A DNA stretch of 64,000 nt from Desulfitobacterium hafniense DCB-2 (GTDB lineage: Bacteria > Bacillota > Desulfitobacteriia > Desulfitobacteriales > Desulfitobacteriaceae): the NCBI RefSeq assembly GCF_000021925.1, contig NC_011830.1, positions 3,445,001 to 3,509,000 on the forward strand, read 5' to 3'. The position numbers were made by a program, and so were the translations under genes. This document shows, piece after piece, positions 27,869-36,947 of the stretch; positions within the stretch are counted from its first letter, which is position 1; the number at the start of each line of letters is the position of its first letter. The notes beneath the pieces are model-generated. The model worked only from the letters and a program-made list of their open reading frames with translations, ran no database searches and was not told the origin of the DNA.

Positions 27869-28719
27869 TCAACTTTATGCTGCGCAATCTGAAAATCTTC
27901 TTTAGAGATAAAAGTGCGGTTTTCTTTTCTCTGCTGGCGGTTTTTATCATTATCGGCCTCTATGCCCTTTTTTTAGGAGATGTTTGGGCTGAGGATTATG
28001 CGGATATAGAGAATGCCCGTTATCTTATGGATAGTTGGATCATGGCAGGATTGCTGGCTGTCACTTCCGTGACGACGACCATGGGGGCCCTGGGCATTAT
28101 GGTGGCGGATAAAGCTAAAAATATTATCAAGGATTTTCAATCATCCCCTGTTTCTAGAAGCGCCCTGGCCGGTGGCTATATTTTAAGCGCTTTTGTCATT
28201 GGGGTCATCATGAGTGTTGTGGCCTTGATCTTAGCCGAAATTTACATTCTCGCCAATGGCGGGGAGCTGCTGACAGGGACAAAGACTTTACAGGTGCTGG
28301 CGCTTATTCTGCTCTCCTCTCTGGCCAGCACAGCGATCCTGTTTTTTCTGGCCTCTTTCTTCAAGAGTCTCAATGCTTTTTCTACGGCCAGCACCGTGAT
28401 CGGAACCTTGATCGGTTTTTTAACCGGTATCTACTTGCCCGTTGGGGTTCTGCCGGAAGCAGTACAATATGTGGTAAAGATTTTCCCAATTTCCCATGCT
28501 GCCGTGCTCTTTCGTCAGATCCTTATGGAAGCACCCCTTCAGGAGGCTTTTGTCCAGGCCCCGGCAGAAAGCCTGGCAGAATTCAAGACCCTGATGGGCG
28601 TGACTTTCCGTTTTGGGGACACTCTACTTTCTCCCCAGGGAAGTATTTTAGTGTTGTTGGTTACAGCAGGACTTTTTTATGGTTTGAGTATCTTAAATTT
28701 GTCTCGTAAACGTAAATAG
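27865..28719 (+). CDS. ABC-2 type exporter, permease
   Basis: This 284-residue integral membrane protein has about six helices. It opens with MLRNLKIFFRDKSAVFFSLL, the usual cytoplasmic interface segment of ABC-2 permeases. The loop between helices 5 and 6 (FTGIYLPVGVLPEAVQ-type) contains the conserved Gly-Pro-rich turn, seen as TGIYLPVGVLPEAVQYV. It is translationally coupled to the ATPase and together they form one exporter. No terminator is obvious directly after the stop. Confidence 0.92.
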   Translation: MINFMLRNLKIFFRDKSAVFFSLLAVFIIIGLYALFLGDVWAEDYADIENARYLMDSWIMAGLLAVTSVTTTMGALGIMVADKAKNIIKDFQSSPVSRSALAGGYILSAFVIGVIMSVVALILAEIYILANGGELLTGTKTLQVLALILLSSLASTAILFFLASFFKSLNAFSTASTVIGTLIGFLTGIYLPVGVLPEAVQYVVKIFPISHAAVLFRQILMEAPLQEAFVQAPAESLAEFKTLMGVTFRFGDTLLSPQGSILVLLVTAGLFYGLSILNLSRKRK

Positions 28720-28820
28720 CAACTATGATTAAGAATAAAAAACACTCATCGTGGGAAATTAAATAAGAGTTCAGGGAAAATCCCTGAAACAAATTTTAAA
28801 TACTAAAGGAGGGCAAAACA

Positions 28821-29003
28821 ATGCCTGGACGTGTAGACAAAGTGGATTCCCATCTTCAAGGAGTTAAATGTGTTGTAAATACCTGCCACTATTGGGGAAA
28901 TGATCACTGTCATGCCCAAACCATCGAAATTCAAGCTCCCAATGCAAAAACCACTGAAATGACGGACTGTGCCACCTTCGTTCCCAATGGAAACATGCGT
29001 TAG
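28821..29003 (+). CDS. DUF1540 domain protein
   Basis: The 60-residue protein carries the DUF1540 cysteine pattern: GVKCVVNTCHYWGNDHCHA, then EMTDCATFVP. The spacing C-x5-C-x6-C-x22-C suggests metal binding; the function is unknown. AGGAGG lies 8 bases before the ATG, and a strong terminator follows 45 bases after the stop. The 100-bp gap after the ABC permease leaves room for its own promoter. Confidence 0.88.
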   Translation: MPGRVDKVDSHLQGVKCVVNTCHYWGNDHCHAQTIEIQAPNAKTTEMTDCATFVPNGNMR

Positions 29004-29047
29004 GCCATTTAAGATCAATCAACCATCCTGAGATGCAAACACCCAAA

Positions 29048-29095
29048 GGGAGTGTCGCGAAGCTGCTTGAAGCAGCGGTTGACGCTCCCTTTTCC
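29048..29095. terminator. Terminator between the DUF1540 gene and the CPBP protease gene
   Basis: GGGAGTGTC pairs with GACGCTCCC (one G-U), enclosing an inner GCTGCTT/AAGCAGC helix, then TTTT. It lies between convergent genes. Confidence 0.85.
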
Positions 29096-29770
29096 TTAGC
29101 TATTCATCTTTTTATCCCCTGCCAGCAAAGGCAGATAGTATTTTTTGGCTAAAAGAGCCGCTCCGAAATTATAGAGGAAATGAGCGTATACCGTAGCCCA
29201 AAGGGTTCCCGCCAAGCCATAAAGGAGGCAAAGAAATACGCTGATCACGAAAGCGGCTCCCATCAGGAGGGGTTTCTTAAGATAGCGAAAGTGTATTCCC
29301 GTAAAAATAAGGCTGGTGAATAGGATACCGTACAAGGGGCCAAGGAAACCTGCAAGCCCTGTCTGGATAACCCCTCTGATCAGCAGCTCCTCAGAAAAGG
29401 CCCCGATGATAAACATGGGAAAAAGGAGTTTTGCCGGTAATTCCACTAGAAGACGGTTAATCCCACCATCATCGAAAGCATCGGGAGAGAAAACTTTCCA
29501 GGCCAGAATTTGCAGTCCCATCATAGAAAGAGCCACTGCCGTACTCAGGCACCATATGCTCCAGGTGCTGTCCCAAGCAAAAAAATCCTGCCAGAAATAT
29601 CCTTGGCGCAAATAGAAAAACCAAAGCAGGAATCCTCCCAGAAGCAACGAGAGCAGCTGAGTGAGCCAAAATGACGGCAGCAAAGCCTGACGCAGCTTTT
29701 CTTCATATTGCGCCTTTTCCTGATGTTCCTCTTTATATTGCTCCTTTTTATGATGCTCCATCGTTTCCAC
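29096..29770 (-). CDS. CPBP family intramembrane metalloprotease
   Basis: The protein is 224 residues if translation starts at GTG 29770, which has AGGAGGG 6 bases upstream. An in-frame ATG nine bases later lies too far from that site. It has about seven membrane helices after a charged, Glu/Lys-rich N-terminal tail. The CPBP (Abi) motifs are present: EELLIRG, then FTGIHFRY, then YAHFLYNFG, giving the EExxxR, FxxxH and HxxxN set. Family members include CAAX prenyl proteases and bacteriocin-immunity proteins. The substrate is unknown. Confidence 0.88.
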   Translation of the reverse strand: METMEHHKKEQYKEEHQEKAQYEEKLRQALLPSFWLTQLLSLLLGGFLLWFFYLRQGYFWQDFFAWDSTWSIWCLSTAVALSMMGLQILAWKVFSPDAFDDGGINRLLVELPAKLLFPMFIIGAFSEELLIRGVIQTGLAGFLGPLYGILFTSLIFTGIHFRYLKKPLLMGAAFVISVFLCLLYGLAGTLWATVYAHFLYNFGAALLAKKYYLPLLAGDKKMNS

Positions 29771-29948
29771 TGAATACCCTCCTACTACTGCCTGCCTTAT
29801 CACTATTCATGTGTTCCAATGACCTTCATCAGCTCAGCTTATCCTATAGTTTATCCTATAGTGAACAAGATAAGTTTGCAAGACTTGCCTTTCTCCGGGT
29901 GAGTTATTATGATAGAAGAAGAATTTTATGATGAAGGGTGATACCGTA

Positions 29949-31097
29949 TTGGCTAAACTAGAGCTGATTGCCACAAGTGCCTTTGGCATTGAATCCATAG
30001 TAAACCGTGAACTCCATAATCTGGGCTATACCGAAACCCAAGTGGAAAACGGCAAAATTACCTTTGCCGCCAATGAGCTGGGAATTTGCCGGACCAATCT
30101 GTGGCTGCGTTCAGCAGAGCGGGTCCTGCTGAAAATGGGCGAATTCAAAGCAACAACCTTTGAGGAGCTTTTCCAGCAAACCAAAGCCCTGCCCTGGGAG
30201 GAATGGCTCCCCGTCGACGCGGAATTCCCTGTGGAAGGAAAGTCCATCAAATCCAAGCTTTTCAGCGTTTCCGATTGCCAGGCTATTGTCAAAAAAGCTG
30301 TCGTCGAACGGCTCAAAGATGTTTACGGCATCAGCTGGTTTAAAGAAACCGGCCCCAAGTACAAAATCGAAGTCGCTCTTTTAAAGGACGTCGTCACCCT
30401 TACCCTTGACACTTCCGGCGCCGGGCTGCACAAGCGGGGCTATCGCCGCTTAGCGGGGCAAGCCCCTTTAAAAGAAACCTTAGCCGCCGCTATGATCAAT
30501 CTCAGCTATTGGAAAGCAGACCGCGCCTTAATTGATCCTTGCTGCGGCACAGGAACGATTCCTATCGAAGCCGCTATGATCGCTCTTAATCGTGCACCAG
30601 GCCTAAAGAGGGACTTTATCGCTGAGAAATGGCCCAATATTAAGGAGAAACTCTGGCGGGAAGCCCGTGAAGAGGCTGAAGACCTCTATACTCGGGATCA
30701 GGCGCTCCATATTTATGGTTCGGATATCGATCCAAAAGCCCTTCAGCTGGCCCGGGCTCACTGTGAAGATGCCGGACTGACGGATAAAATCTTCTTCCAA
30801 CGCTTGCCTGCTGCCGAAGTCCGCTCTCGGTTCCAATACGGCCATCTGATCACGAACCCTCCTTATGGAGAGCGTTTGGGTGAGGAAGAGGAAGTCAAAC
30901 AGCTCTATAAAGATCTAGGCGAGATCTTCAAGAGCTTGGCAACCTGGTCCTTGCATATGATCACCACGGATAAACATCCCGAGCTCCTGATCGGCCGCCG
31001 CTGGGATAAGAGCAGAAAGCTTTACAACGGCCGCCTGGAATGCCATTATTACCAATTCTTCGGACCCAAGCCGCCAAGAAGTCCGCGGCCTGAGTAA
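29949..31097 (+). CDS. THUMP-domain class I rRNA methyltransferase (RlmL-N/YpsC-like)
   Basis: The 382-residue enzyme starts MAKLELIATSAFGIE when read from TTG 29949, which has AAGGGTGA 7 bases upstream. An ATG pair 21 bases earlier lacks such a site. A ferredoxin-like/THUMP RNA-binding region (about 1-150) precedes the Rossmann methyltransferase domain with LIDPCCGTGTIPIEAA (SAM loop), YGSDIDPKAL and the catalytic NPPYGERL motif for N2-guanine methylation. This is the YpsC/RlmK-L family acting on 23S rRNA. The exact base is not determined here. Confidence 0.92.
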   Translation: MAKLELIATSAFGIESIVNRELHNLGYTETQVENGKITFAANELGICRTNLWLRSAERVLLKMGEFKATTFEELFQQTKALPWEEWLPVDAEFPVEGKSIKSKLFSVSDCQAIVKKAVVERLKDVYGISWFKETGPKYKIEVALLKDVVTLTLDTSGAGLHKRGYRRLAGQAPLKETLAAAMINLSYWKADRALIDPCCGTGTIPIEAAMIALNRAPGLKRDFIAEKWPNIKEKLWREAREEAEDLYTRDQALHIYGSDIDPKALQLARAHCEDAGLTDKIFFQRLPAAEVRSRFQYGHLITNPPYGERLGEEEEVKQLYKDLGEIFKSLATWSLHMITTDKHPELLIGRRWDKSRKLYNGRLECHYYQFFGPKPPRSPRPE

Positions 31098-31172
31098 CCT
31101 GCCTTTAAATTATGTTGGACTTGTCTGCGCCCTTCGAATAGGCATTAGCTGAACTTGAGTTAATTCATAAAG

Positions 31173-31214
31173 AAAGATAGGGCACCTGGCTGAAAGGCGC
31201 CCTATCTTTTTTGT
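31173..31214. terminator. Bidirectional terminator after the methyltransferase gene
   Basis: AAAGATAGGGC pairs with GCGCCCTATCTTTT (one-base offset), followed by a T-run. The aspartokinase gene converges from the other side. Confidence 0.88.
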
Positions 31215-31227
31215 TTTACTCCAACGA

Positions 31228-32610
31228 TTACCCTACACACAAATCTTCGTTAAGATGATAAATCGCACTGGTGTATTTATCCCGGTCAATGACAAATTGC
31301 ATGTTGACCTGACGCAGGGATTGGGACACACAGTTCACGTTAATATGATTCTTCGCTAAACTGCTGGTAGCACGAGCTAAAATATTGGGAACGGCAATAT
31401 TCGAGCCGATCACGCAGACGATGGCCGCCGGCAGAATGGTTACGGTCTGATAAGCCCCCTTCAGCTCCGCCATCAGCTCTTCGTTCAGATCATGCTCCCA
31501 GATCACCAGGGAGATGCTGTTGGCATTGGTGGCTTTCATGATATAACTTACAGAATAGTTCATGAACATCTCCATAATCTGTTTATCATAGCCTGCTTCC
31601 CCCACCATTAAGGAATCATGGATTTCCACTACCACCACTTTGTCCGAACCGGCAATAATCTCAATTTTGGCCTCAGGGCCAATATAGTCTTTGGAGATAA
31701 GGGTTCCCGGATGATCCGGTTCGAAAGTGTTCTTCAGGCGCAGATTAATCCCGGCCATTTCCAAGGGTTTGGAGGCATTGGGATGGATGGCCTCCATGCC
31801 TATATCCGCCAGCTGATCCGCAACATCATAATTAGTCCGCCCTACGGGGATGGCCTTTTCTACCCCCACAATCTTCGGATCGGCGGAAGATAGATGAAAC
31901 TCCTTATGAATGATCGCTTCATCCGCATGGAGATGAGTGGCAATCCGGGAGAAAGTGATCTCCGAATAACCCCGTTCAAATTGGCGCATAATCCCTTCTT
32001 TGCCTTTGGTATACCCGGTGACGATAACGATCTCTTTGAATGGGTCCACTCCCCGGAAAGCTTTGGCGATCCGCTCATCAATGGTGAGCTGGCTGGAATC
32101 CCGGAGGCCGGTTAAATCCACAAGGCGGGCGGGTATGCCCCGGTTCTGCATAATGTTCACGGAATTGAAAGCCGAATGGGCTTCTCCCAAAGAAGCCAGC
32201 AGTTCCCTGGCCGCCGAGAAAATATTCTCCCGATCCACATAACCGGAGGCAATGATTTCATGCATACTATGCAAATAGGATTTGGTCTGTTGGATCCTTG
32301 AACCCAGGAACTCCTTAGCCGCTTCATAATCCAAACCGATGTTCACAAATCTTTCGTTAACCTTGAGGAGATCCTGTAACAGGACATTCAAAGCTTCTTC
32401 GCAATCTTCCCCATTGACAAAATGACGATAAATTCCCGGAGCCTTTGTCTTTTTATCCTCCAAAAGCTTGTTGGTCACCCCTGCGTAAGCGGAGACAACA
32501 AATACTCTGCCAAAGCTGAAACGCTGTGAATCCGGTTCCCCAATAATATTTTTCAAGACATCTTCGAATTGGGACATAGAAGTGCCCCCGATTTTTTCTA
32601 CCGTTAACAT
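31228..32610 (-). CDS. Aspartate kinase of the ectoine-type (Ask_Ect-like) clade
   Basis: This 460-residue kinase phosphorylates L-aspartate at the head of the aspartate-family pathway. It starts MLTVEKIGGTSMS, where most aspartokinases have KFGGTSV; the KIGGTSM form is that of the aspartokinase clade named for ectoine gene clusters. Two ACT domains lie at the C-terminus (about 320-460). ATG 32610 with GAGGTG is chosen over an ATG 21 bases upstream. No ectABC genes are in the window and the gene is monocistronic, so an osmolyte role is not supported by context. Confidence 0.85.
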   Translation of the reverse strand: MLTVEKIGGTSMSQFEDVLKNIIGEPDSQRFSFGRVFVVSAYAGVTNKLLEDKKTKAPGIYRHFVNGEDCEEALNVLLQDLLKVNERFVNIGLDYEAAKEFLGSRIQQTKSYLHSMHEIIASGYVDRENIFSAARELLASLGEAHSAFNSVNIMQNRGIPARLVDLTGLRDSSQLTIDERIAKAFRGVDPFKEIVIVTGYTKGKEGIMRQFERGYSEITFSRIATHLHADEAIIHKEFHLSSADPKIVGVEKAIPVGRTNYDVADQLADIGMEAIHPNASKPLEMAGINLRLKNTFEPDHPGTLISKDYIGPEAKIEIIAGSDKVVVVEIHDSLMVGEAGYDKQIMEMFMNYSVSYIMKATNANSISLVIWEHDLNEELMAELKGAYQTVTILPAAIVCVIGSNIAVPNILARATSSLAKNHINVNCVSQSLRQVNMQFVIDRDKYTSAIYHLNEDLCVG

Positions 32611-32815
32611 ACAACACCTCATCAGTATCAAGTTCTCTGTTAAATAACACTATTCATCATTATAATACAGCACTTCAAGAGCAACAAGATAAAATTTCGT
32701 TTATTAAACTGGCCAACTTTCCAAAAATAAAAATTACCATATATTAGAAATATAAATCCTTAAACCCTCTTCAGCGTTCAGCGCCGATTATTCCAGGAAA
32801 AGGAGTGAATTCTTC

Positions 32816-33082
32816 ATGCATCTTTTTGATAAATGCTGCGTTCCTTTCAGTTTTTGGGGGCCGCATCCTCAATTCTTTAATACTCAAGCCTGCTGTCCCC
32901 CGATTCAAACCTGCTGTCCTCCGGCACATGCTCCGTTCCCCAACATGTATCCCTCTTATCCTTCTTATCCAGCTCAACAAAGACCCCAATGCCCGCCGGT
33001 CCAGCAAGCCCCGGTTCAACAGCAGCCTCCGGTTCAGCCACCTCTAATCAATAATCCCCCCTCATCCCGTTCCAAAGGGTAA
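32816..33082 (+). CDS. Small Pro/Gln/Cys-rich protein, possibly spore-surface related
   Basis: The 88-residue protein has paired cysteines (KCC, ACCPP, TCCPP) and a Pro-Gln-Tyr-rich second half (YPSYPSYPAQQ, then QQPPVQPP). AGGAG lies 10 bases before the ATG, and a perfect terminator follows 35 bases after the stop, so it looks like a real monocistronic gene. No family is recognised. Low-complexity Cys/Pro/Gln proteins of this size are common among spore coat components, which is the only reason for the suggestion. Confidence 0.65.
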   Translation: MHLFDKCCVPFSFWGPHPQFFNTQACCPPIQTCCPPAHAPFPNMYPSYPSYPAQQRPQCPPVQQAPVQQQPPVQPPLINNPPSSRSKG

Positions 33083-33116
33083 AAGACCCATCCTTTTATA
33101 CTATGCTACTCATAGC

Positions 33117-33151
33117 AAAGGTGGTTCCGTCTTATGGGAACCACCTTTTTA
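33117..33151. terminator. Terminator after the Pro/Cys-rich gene
   Basis: AAAGGTGGTTCC pairs with GGGAACCACCTTTTT with a short loop. Confidence 0.88.
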
Positions 33152-33205
33152 CACAGATTCTCTTCTCATCCCCCCGAAGAAGACAAGGATACGGGCTTAC
33201 CTTTA

Positions 33206-33802
33206 CTAAGACATGGCCCACAGATACAGAGAAGCCACCGACCCGTAGGGTGAATACTTCTTGCGGTAATGCTCAAAGGTCTCCTTGGATAACTCCTCCA
33301 GTCCATAACAGTTCATCATTCCCCTGCGGATAGCTAAATCCCGATAGCTGACCACGTCGGGCCGGCAAAGGGAATGGATCAGCAGCATCTCCGCCGTCCA
33401 CACCCCCACACCGGGTAAAGCCGACAAGGATTGGATGATTTCTTCATCACTCAGGGTAGGGAGCTCCTGGAAATCCACCTCACCTCTTTGGGCAGCTGCG
33501 GCAACCCCTTTGATATATCCCGCCTTGCGCATAGACATGCCGCAGCCTTGAATCGCTTCCAGATCGGCTAAGGCGATCTTCTCGGCACTAATCTCTCCCA
33601 GCAGGGTTTGCAGCCGGTTCCATACCGTCTCAGCTGCCTTTTTGGAAATCTGCTGGCTGACCACACTGGAGATCAGCGCTTCAAAAAGATCCGGGGTAAT
33701 CCCTCTCTCGATCATTCCTATGCGCTCAATAGCCTGCCCCAGGACCTTATCCCGGGTCTTTAAATGCTCAATTTCTTTGGAGCCGTATGGAAAAAAAACC
33801 AT
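33206..33802 (-). CDS. DNA-3-methyladenine glycosylase II family (AlkA-like, HhH-GPD)
   Basis: The 198-residue base-excision-repair enzyme removes alkylated bases. It has the HhH-GPD fold: LISSVVSQQISKKAAETVW, the hairpin LSALPGVGVWTAEMLLIHSL, and the catalytic aspartate in VSYRDLAIRRG about 20 residues later. It is shorter than E. coli AlkA because it lacks the N-terminal domain, as in many Gram-positive homologues. It is adjacent to the GNAT gene with no intervening bases, and the ribosome site sits in that gene's 3' end, so the two are co-transcribed. Confidence 0.92.
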   Translation of the reverse strand: MVFFPYGSKEIEHLKTRDKVLGQAIERIGMIERGITPDLFEALISSVVSQQISKKAAETVWNRLQTLLGEISAEKIALADLEAIQGCGMSMRKAGYIKGVAAAAQRGEVDFQELPTLSDEEIIQSLSALPGVGVWTAEMLLIHSLCRPDVVSYRDLAIRRGMMNCYGLEELSKETFEHYRKKYSPYGSVASLYLWAMS

Positions 33803-34231
33803 TTAAAGCGTCCTTTCCATAATGATATGGGGAATCCCATCTTCCATGAATTCCTCAGACACCTGGCGGTACCCTAGTTTTTCATAAAAGTTCTGAGCCT
33901 GGGTCTGAGCATGAACCTTTGCTTTATGAAAGCCTTCCCTTTGTGCAATCTGCTCCATGCTTTTGACCACGACACTGCCTAAGCCGAATTTTCGCAGGTT
34001 GGCACGGACACAGATCCGCTCCAATTTAGCCGTATCCCCCAGCCAGCGCAGCCTGCCCGCAGCTGCCGGCTGGCCTTCATAGTATACCAGAATATGACGG
34101 GCGGCTGCGCCCGGCTCGTCATAACCATCAAATTCATCCTGCAGCGGAACCCCCTGCTCTTCCACAAAAACTTCCCTGCGAATTTGAAAAGCCTCCTCTA
34201 ATTCCGCCCCTTTTGCTTCAACAACTTTCAT
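33803..34231 (-). CDS. GNAT family N-acetyltransferase (ElaA/YjcF-like)
   Basis: This 142-residue protein begins MKVVEAKGAELEEAFQIRREVFVEEQGVP, a pattern typical of ElaA/YjcF-like GNATs. The acetyl-CoA-binding loop is RKFGLGSVVVKSM, followed by AQNFYEKLGY and an EDGIPHIIME end. The acceptor substrate is unknown. It is immediately upstream of, and coupled to, the AlkA-like gene. Confidence 0.88.
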   Translation of the reverse strand: MKVVEAKGAELEEAFQIRREVFVEEQGVPLQDEFDGYDEPGAAARHILVYYEGQPAAAGRLRWLGDTAKLERICVRANLRKFGLGSVVVKSMEQIAQREGFHKAKVHAQTQAQNFYEKLGYRQVSEEFMEDGIPHIIMERTL

Positions 34232-34284
34232 GCACTATTCCATCCTCTTGCTTCTTTTTATTGTTTCTCATGAGTTCCTATCCA

Positions 34285-34728
34285 TCAGTCAAAATCCTTG
34301 ATCATCTGAATATATTCAAGGTCATTAAATCCCAATCGTTTATACAGGGATATGGCCTGAACATTCTCTTCCTCCACCTCCAGCCGGATCCGCTTAATCC
34401 CTGGGTGCCGGTGACTTTCCAAGTATTGAAAAAATTCCCGGGCCAGTCCCTTTGAGCGGTAAGGGGGCAGGATATAAATCTCATCTATCCAAACGACGAT
34501 TCCTCCTGCTTCCTGAGAAAAAGTCTTGGCCGTAATCGCGTATCCGGCAGCCTGGTTTTCCTGTTCCAGAATATATCCGTTCAGATAACGATCCGAGCTC
34601 ATCATCTCCGCAAAGGTTCTGCTGTGAAATTCCTCAGGTACAGGGTGGAGAACAGCGTCCGAATGGTAGAATTCAGCCGCCAGTTCCAGAAACAGTTCCC
34701 GATCCCCTTCTTGCATTGCTCTAATCAT
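34285..34728 (-). CDS. GNAT family N-acetyltransferase
   Basis: The 147-residue protein has GNAT motif A in LPPYRSKGLAREFFQYL and motif B in NVQAISLYKRLGF. The acceptor is unknown. AGGAGAT precedes the ATG. The 53-base gap before the next GNAT gene contains no clear terminator, so it may be the first gene of a three-gene unit with the second GNAT and alkA. Confidence 0.85.
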   Translation of the reverse strand: MIRAMQEGDRELFLELAAEFYHSDAVLHPVPEEFHSRTFAEMMSSDRYLNGYILEQENQAAGYAITAKTFSQEAGGIVVWIDEIYILPPYRSKGLAREFFQYLESHRHPGIKRIRLEVEEENVQAISLYKRLGFNDLEYIQMIKDFD

Positions 34729-34807
34729 AACATGTCAATCTCCTATGCGCTTTACTTATGCTAATGATTATAGCAAAAAAGACCAAACTTGGCATGCCTG
34801 CCAGTGC

Positions 34808-34829
34808 TCTGTAACACTTAAAACTTGCC
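34808..34829 (+). repeat. Partial copy of the terminal-repeat element found at 58.5 kb
   Basis: These 22 bases match 58542-58563 at 20 positions (both begin TCTGTAACACTTA). Here they stand alone between the AarF gene end and the GNAT gene start, without the second inverted arm. Confidence 0.45.
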
Positions 34830-34832
34830 GTA

Positions 34833-36509
34833 CTAAAACCTTCCTGAACGCAAAATGGATACCAGCAGCAGAATGAACATCATGGCCGCTACTGTAAAAC
34901 CAGCCTCAATAGCCGGTATCCGCCAGAAGACCAGGGGTTCCTTGCCTAAGGCGGAGGCAATAACCAAACCGCACATAATAATGCTGAAGGACAGCAATAA
35001 GATACTGAAAGAGAGCTGATTGCTGATCCGGTCCAGCTTCCGTATAAAGGCGGCCAGTTCGGGTAGATAAATCTCCACCCGTATCTTTCCCCGCTGAATG
35101 CTGCTGAAAATCTCCTTAGCTTGTTTAGGGAGGTTTAATAAAAGATCGAAGTATTCCCGGAAATGCTTCCAGGTCTTTTCAGCGAGAAAAGCGGGATGAA
35201 GCCGTTCCTTAAGGAGCTGCTCACCGAAAGGTTCGGCAATATCGATGATGCTGATCTCGGGATCCAACTGCTCCACGATTCCTTCCAAACTCAGAAGGGA
35301 TTTACCCAACAGGACAAGATCGGCAGGAATAATAATCCGGTGTTTGTAGGCCACCTTAAACAGGTCATTAACAGCACTCCCCAGATCGACTTCACTCATG
35401 GGCACATCCAGATACTTCTCTCTTAACCCATCCACATCCCGATACAATACTTTGGGATCCAGATCCTCAGGCACGATCCCCATGGCAAACACAGCCTCCA
35501 CCATGTCCTCCGTCTTCCGCCGCATCATCCCGATGACCAGTGAAGCAAAATGATCCTTCATATCAGAAGAAAGCCTGCCGATCATGCCGAAATCGATTAA
35601 GGAAATCACCTGTTTGGGCAAAACAAAGATATTGCCCGGATGAGGATCCCCATGAAAAAACCCCTCGATTAAGATTTGCTTGAACATCGCTTTAATCAGA
35701 TTCTCTGCCAGTTCCTTCCGATTATAGCCCAAGGCTTCAAGGGTCTGGAATTGGCTGAGCTTGACTCCCTGAATGTATTCCAAAGTCAAAACTTTTTTGG
35801 TGGAGTATTCTTTATAGACCTTGGGAATGTGAATGGAGGAATCCCCTTGAAATTGCTTTCTGATTCGTTGGGCATTATTGCCTTCAATTTCATAGTTTAA
35901 CTCATTGCGCAAGGAATTGGCGAATTCCTCCACCATATCCCGCACATGATAAAGGGCGGCCCAATCCATACGCTTTTCCGCCAAAGCAGCCAAATCCAAA
36001 AGTATCTCCAGATCCGTCTCGATCTTCTGGGCAATATGGGGGCGCTGGATTTTTACCGCAACACTTTCCCCTGATTGGAGAACGGCACGGTGAACCTGGC
36101 CAATCGAGGCTGCGGCCAGTGGCTCTTCCTCAAAATGCCGGAAAATATCCTGAGGCAGGGCCCCCAACTCGGCTTCAATAATTTGACTGACCTCGGCAAA
36201 AGAAAAGGGCGGAACTTGATCCTGCAATTTTTCCAGTTCTGTAATGAGGTAATCGGGAATAATATCCGGCCGGGTGCTGGCTATTTGTCCAATCTTGACA
36301 TAAGTAGGCCCCAACTCCTCTAAGGCGTTACGCAGGCGCTGACCGAGAGTTATGGGATCCACCTCTTCCTCCCGCCTCCGGATCCGTCTGGAAAAAGAGA
36401 TAAAATTAATAAGCCCCATCTCTTCCAGGATGAGGCTGAATCCATTACGGGCCAATACCGTGGCTACTTCTTGATAGCGATGAACATGACGAATTTTTCT
36501 GCTAATCAT
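34833..36509 (-). CDS. ABC1/UbiB/ADCK family atypical kinase (AarF)
   Basis: This 558-residue membrane protein has the family KxGQ motif (YVKIGQIASTRPDIIP near 72), the Ala-rich nucleotide loop (AAASIGQVHRA), the VKIQRP lysine, DPHPGNIF in the catalytic loop and LIDFGMIG for metal binding. Two C-terminal membrane helices lie at about 500-550. UbiB-type proteins support isoprenoid-quinone metabolism; in this presumed menaquinone-using anaerobe the exact role is unknown. It overlaps the upstream phasin-like gene by 8 bases. Confidence 0.92.
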   Translation of the reverse strand: MISRKIRHVHRYQEVATVLARNGFSLILEEMGLINFISFSRRIRRREEEVDPITLGQRLRNALEELGPTYVKIGQIASTRPDIIPDYLITELEKLQDQVPPFSFAEVSQIIEAELGALPQDIFRHFEEEPLAAASIGQVHRAVLQSGESVAVKIQRPHIAQKIETDLEILLDLAALAEKRMDWAALYHVRDMVEEFANSLRNELNYEIEGNNAQRIRKQFQGDSSIHIPKVYKEYSTKKVLTLEYIQGVKLSQFQTLEALGYNRKELAENLIKAMFKQILIEGFFHGDPHPGNIFVLPKQVISLIDFGMIGRLSSDMKDHFASLVIGMMRRKTEDMVEAVFAMGIVPEDLDPKVLYRDVDGLREKYLDVPMSEVDLGSAVNDLFKVAYKHRIIIPADLVLLGKSLLSLEGIVEQLDPEISIIDIAEPFGEQLLKERLHPAFLAEKTWKHFREYFDLLLNLPKQAKEIFSSIQRGKIRVEIYLPELAAFIRKLDRISNQLSFSILLLSFSIIMCGLVIASALGKEPLVFWRIPAIEAGFTVAAMMFILLLVSILRSGRF

Positions 36510-36798
36510 GGGTCCGGCTTTCCAATTGAGCGATGCGGTTTTCCAGTCTCTCGATGTCTGCTTTGGTAGGAAGGTTAAGCTCCGTCAGGATTTTTTGTAC
36601 TTGCTCCTTAAGCCTGACCTGAATCTCATTCTGCTGATCCTCTCCCTTTTGGACCAGCTCATTCATTAATTCCTTGGACTCATTGGCGGACAGCTCTCCT
36701 TTCTTTACCAACTCATCCACGACCTTCTCAATTTGCTCTTTGCTCACCACAGCGAAACCTAACCCCAAGGCTAAACCTTTCTTGAGCATATCTTTCAT
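36502..36798 (-). CDS. Phasin-like coiled-coil protein
   Basis: The 98-residue protein from ATG 36798 (GGGGGATG upstream) starts MKDMLKKGLALGLGFAVVSKEQIEKVVDELVKKGELS, a short hydrophobic segment followed by long amphipathic helices ending in a leucine-repeat coiled coil (LERLENRIAQLES-type). This matches the short Firmicute 'phasin family' proteins often encoded next to AarF/UbiB kinases. No PHA synthase is present in the window, so a granule role is not implied. The 8-base overlap with the kinase gene suggests they act together. Confidence 0.75.
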   Translation of the reverse strand: MKDMLKKGLALGLGFAVVSKEQIEKVVDELVKKGELSANESKELMNELVQKGEDQQNEIQVRLKEQVQKILTELNLPTKADIERLENRIAQLESRTHD

Positions 36799-36900
36799 GC
36801 TTACATCCCCCTGCCGTGAATTCAAATCTTCATCCTTAGTATTTACGCGGTTGCTGAAAACCATTCTTTAATCACCAGGAAAGCACGCACTAAACAAACC

Positions 36901-36929
36901 TTGGCATTACCGGACGAATGCCTTATAAT
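36901..36929 (+). promoter_or_regulatory. Sigma-A promoter of the B12-regulated operon
   Basis: TTGGCA (36901-36906), a 17-base spacer and TATAAT (36924-36929) lie just upstream of the cobalamin riboswitch. Confidence 0.8.
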
Positions 36930-36947
36930 TGTCTTAATTCAATACAC

